Of a DNA stretch of 7,492 nt, positions 5,898 through 7,492 are shown piece by piece. Both the position numbers and the translations under genes were made by a program. The stretch covers positions 1 through 7,492 of the forward strand of contig JBBRYK010000107.1 of assembly GCA_038237665.1 (NCBI GenBank), in the 5' to 3' direction. The DNA comes from JBBRYK01 sp038237665. Lineage in GTDB: Bacteria > Actinomycetota > Thermoleophilia > Gaiellales > Gaiellaceae. Below the pieces are notes generated by a model, which was not told the origin of the DNA, searched no databases, and saw only the letters and a list, made by a program, of their open reading frames with translations. The stretch's first letter is position 1. Each line of letters starts with the position of its first letter.

Positions 5898-7079
5898 TCA
5901 GCCGAGCACGATCACACCCGCCGCCGCGAGGCGGTCGATCTCCTCATCGGCGTACCCGGCCTCTGCGAGCACCGCTCGGGTGTGTGCCCCGAGAGCCGGC
6001 GGCGCGCTGCCGTGGAGCACCCGCTCGCCGTCGATCGAGATGGGCGGCGCTACGAGCTTGAGCCCGTCGACCGGAGCGTCGTCGACCTCCTGGATGAGTT
6101 CCAGAGCACGCGTCTGCTCCAGCTCCGCAACCTCGCCGACGTCGTGAACTGCCGCCGCCGGAACCCCGGCGCCGGCCAGCCGCTCCAGCCAGTGGTCGAC
6201 GGACTGCTCAGCGAGGCGCGCGTTCAGGTCCCGCGCGAGCTCGACACGATTGGCGACCCGGTCCGGATTCGTCGCGTACCTCGGATCGTCGGCGACCGGC
6301 AGCTCGAGCGCGTCGCAGAGGGTCCGGAACTGGCGGTCGTTGGCGGCCGCGATCATCAACTCGCCGTCAGCTGCACGAAACACTTCGTAGGGAACGATCA
6401 GAGGGAAGCCCGTCCCGTACCGGCCCGGAACATGCCCGGTGCCGAGGTAGCCGATCAGCTGGTAGGGCAGGAACGAGACAGCCGTCTCGAACAGCGAGAC
6501 GTCGATCGTGTGCGGGCCGCCTTCCAGGAGGGCGGAGAGGATCCCGATCGCGGCCCACAGCCCGGTTCCCTGGTCGATCATCGAGACCCCGGCGCGAACG
6601 CCGGGCCGGTCGGCCTCGCCGGTGACGCTGATGATCCCGGCGGTCGCCTGCATCATCGGGTCGTAGCCGGGCAGGTCACGAAGCGGCCCCGTCCGGCCGT
6701 ACGAGCCGATCGTCGCGTACACGATCTTCGGGTTGCGGGCGCGCACGTCGTCCGGGCCGAGCCCTCGACGCTCGGCGAGGCCGGGACGGAGGCTCTGGAC
6801 GAAGACGTCCGCATGTTCGGCCAGCCGCAACACGGCCTCGCGCCCCTGCGGTGTGCCGAGCGCGATCGCCGCCGAGCGCTTGCCCGCGTTCGCGGCCAGG
6901 AAGAGGGTCCCCCATCCGTCCCAGAAGGGCGGCCCCCACGAGCGGGTGAAATCCCCCTCCGGCGGCTCCACCTTGATCACCTCCGCGCCGAGCGCAGCAA
7001 GGATCTGCGAGCAGTACGGCCCGGCGTAGGAGGTGGTCACGTCGAGGACCCGGCGGCCGGCGAGAGGCTGGAAGCTCAC
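5898..7079 (-). CDS. CaiB/BaiF family class III CoA-transferase
   Basis: This 393-residue enzyme belongs to the class III CoA-transferases (formyl-CoA transferase, CaiB, BaiF, Bbs), which move CoA between carboxylic acids via an aspartyl-CoA thioester. The N-terminus LAGRRVLDVTTSYAGPYCSQILAALGAEVIKVEPPEGD (7-43) is characteristic. Then come NAGKRSAAIAL (64-74), DVFVQSLRPG (91-100), the GYDPMMQATAGIISVTG segment (138-154) and IDQGTGLWAAIGILSALL (168-185), where Asp169 matches the catalytic Asp of formyl-CoA transferase. The C-terminal APPISIDGE motif is present. The length is typical. I chose GTG at 7077-7079; the reading frame stays open far upstream, but that part is low-complexity Arg/Pro sequence antisense to the neighbouring dehydrogenase. 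No ribosome site precedes the GTG; a -10 sits 6 bases upstream, suggesting a leaderless message. The acid substrate cannot be told. Confidence 0.93.
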   Translation of the reverse strand: MSFQPLAGRRVLDVTTSYAGPYCSQILAALGAEVIKVEPPEGDFTRSWGPPFWDGWGTLFLAANAGKRSAAIALGTPQGREAVLRLAEHADVFVQSLRPGLAERRGLGPDDVRARNPKIVYATIGSYGRTGPLRDLPGYDPMMQATAGIISVTGEADRPGVRAGVSMIDQGTGLWAAIGILSALLEGGPHTIDVSLFETAVSFLPYQLIGYLGTGHVPGRYGTGFPLIVPYEVFRAADGELMIAAANDRQFRTLCDALELPVADDPRYATNPDRVANRVELARDLNARLAEQSVDHWLERLAGAGVPAAAVHDVGEVAELEQTRALELIQEVDDAPVDGLKLVAPPISIDGERVLHGSAPPALGAHTRAVLAEAGYADEEIDRLAAAGVIVLG

Positions 7080-7085
7080 GACGCG

Positions 7086-7091
7086 ATCGTA
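7086..7091 (-). promoter_or_regulatory. -10 element of the CoA-transferase (leaderless promoter)
   Basis: TACGAT on the minus strand lies 6 bases before the GTG start at 7079, so transcription would begin at or next to the start codon. It fits the absence of a ribosome site. No convincing -35 is visible; it would fall inside the dehydrogenase gene. Confidence 0.5.
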
Positions 7092-7095
7092 GAAT
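7090..7095 (+). promoter_or_regulatory. -10 element of the dehydrogenase (leaderless promoter)
   Basis: TAGAAT is a near-consensus -10. Seven bases (CCCGGGA) separate it from GTG at 7103, so the transcript should start at the start codon. It shares bases 7090-7091 with the opposite-strand -10. The best -35 guess, CTGGAA (7068-7073), is weak. Confidence 0.55.
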
Positions 7096-7102
7096 CCCGG
7101 GA

Positions 7103-7492
7103 GTGGCTCAGGTCGTGGACTTCCCTCAGCACGCCCGCTTCCGCGACCTGATTCGCGAACAGGCCTACGTGGACGGGCGGTGGATCGACGCCGACTCGGG
7201 AGCCACCTTTCCGGTCTTCGATCCAGCGACCGGCGAGACACTCGCCCTCGTGCCCCGCCTGGGTACAGCGGAGACGCGGCGCGCGCTCGAGGCTGCCCAG
7301 CGGTCGCTTCCCGACTGGCGCGCGAAGACTGCAAAGGAGCGCGCCCGCATCCTGCGCCGCCTCGCCGACCTGATGCTCGACCGGCACGAGGACCTGAGCG
7401 CGCTCCTGACCGCCGAGCAGGGGAAGCCGCTCGCCGAGTCGCGGATCGAGGTCGAGTACGCCGCCTCGTTCTACGAGTGGTTCGGCGAGGAA
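7103..7492 (+). CDS. gabD: Succinate-semialdehyde dehydrogenase-like enzyme (N-terminal part, cut by window end)
   Basis: The first 130 codons of an NAD(P)-dependent aldehyde dehydrogenase run off the window. QAYVDGRWIDADSGATFPVFDPATGETLALVPRLG, WRAKTAKERARILRRLADLM and LTAEQGKPLAESRIEVEYAASFYEWFGEE match the start of GabD-type enzymes, which oxidise succinate semialdehyde to succinate; EQGKPLAE is especially typical. The catalytic Cys and Glu lie beyond the window, so activity cannot be confirmed and other ALDH substrates are possible. The start is GTG at 7103 (GTG at 7115 is an in-frame alternative). There is no ribosome site but a good -10 is 7 bases upstream, suggesting leaderless translation. 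It is divergent from the CoA-transferase with 23 bp between starts, hinting at joint control of short-chain acid or semialdehyde metabolism. Confidence 0.88.
   Translation, partial: MAQVVDFPQHARFRDLIREQAYVDGRWIDADSGATFPVFDPATGETLALVPRLGTAETRRALEAAQRSLPDWRAKTAKERARILRRLADLMLDRHEDLSALLTAEQGKPLAESRIEVEYAASFYEWFGEE

Noticed and set aside
5802..7151. 449-codon plus-strand frame opposite the CoA-transferase
   Set aside because: Antisense shadow produced by high third-position GC; the minus strand has all class III CoA-transferase motifs.
7080..7334. N-terminal extension of the CoA-transferase frame to 7334
   Set aside because: The extra residues are Arg/Pro/Ser-rich, have no family match and are antisense to the dehydrogenase; the family N-terminus begins at 7079.

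Overview
The window is high-GC DNA from a bacterial chromosome, with GC-ending codons, many GTG/TTG starts, AAAGGAGG-type ribosome sites, an LTSC lipobox lipoprotein and RTX-tailed propeller proteins. This fits an actinobacterium, perhaps of the Thermoleophilia/Gaiellales type. That placement is an inference from protein style, not a database result. I see no rRNA, tRNA, CRISPR array or insertion sequence.

Left end (1-1244): an unresolved gene edge; a non-coding strip with two copies of the palindrome GTAACACTGTGTTAC, 80 bp centre to centre; then, on the minus strand, a secreted TolB-like propeller protein with an RTX-type C-terminus. As written, that gene is broken by three frameshifts. Its pieces (signal peptide, propeller blades, first RTX repeats, closing RTX segment) lie in successive frames and can be rejoined by three small indel corrections.

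Centre-left (1365-3134): a BMP/PnrA-type substrate-binding lipoprotein (minus) is divergent from an NrtR-like Nudix/winged-helix regulator (plus) whose Nudix box has lost its catalytic acids. A 25-bp interrupted palindrome fills most of the 45-bp gap between them. The simplest reading is that the regulator controls the lipoprotein and itself.

Centre (3135-4557): a 15-codon leader ORF with a strong ribosome site, then two mutually exclusive hairpins, then rsgA, the circularly permuted GTPase of 30S ribosome maturation. A perfect 12-bp stem-loop and a second hairpin separate rsgA from the convergent genes to its right.

Centre-right (4558-5793): a two-gene minus-strand unit made of a 97-residue membrane protein with an arginine-rich tail and a DUF2182 membrane protein. 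The DUF2182 protein ends in a hexapeptide repeat with a methionine exactly every six residues and has Cys/His motifs in its core, which suggests metal (possibly copper) handling.

Right end (5898-7492): a CaiB/BaiF class III CoA-transferase (minus) divergent from the N-terminal part of a GabD-like succinate-semialdehyde dehydrogenase (plus). Their start codons are only 23 bp apart, with back-to-back -10 elements positioned for leaderless mRNAs. The 104-bp gap at 5794-5897 holds no gene I can support.
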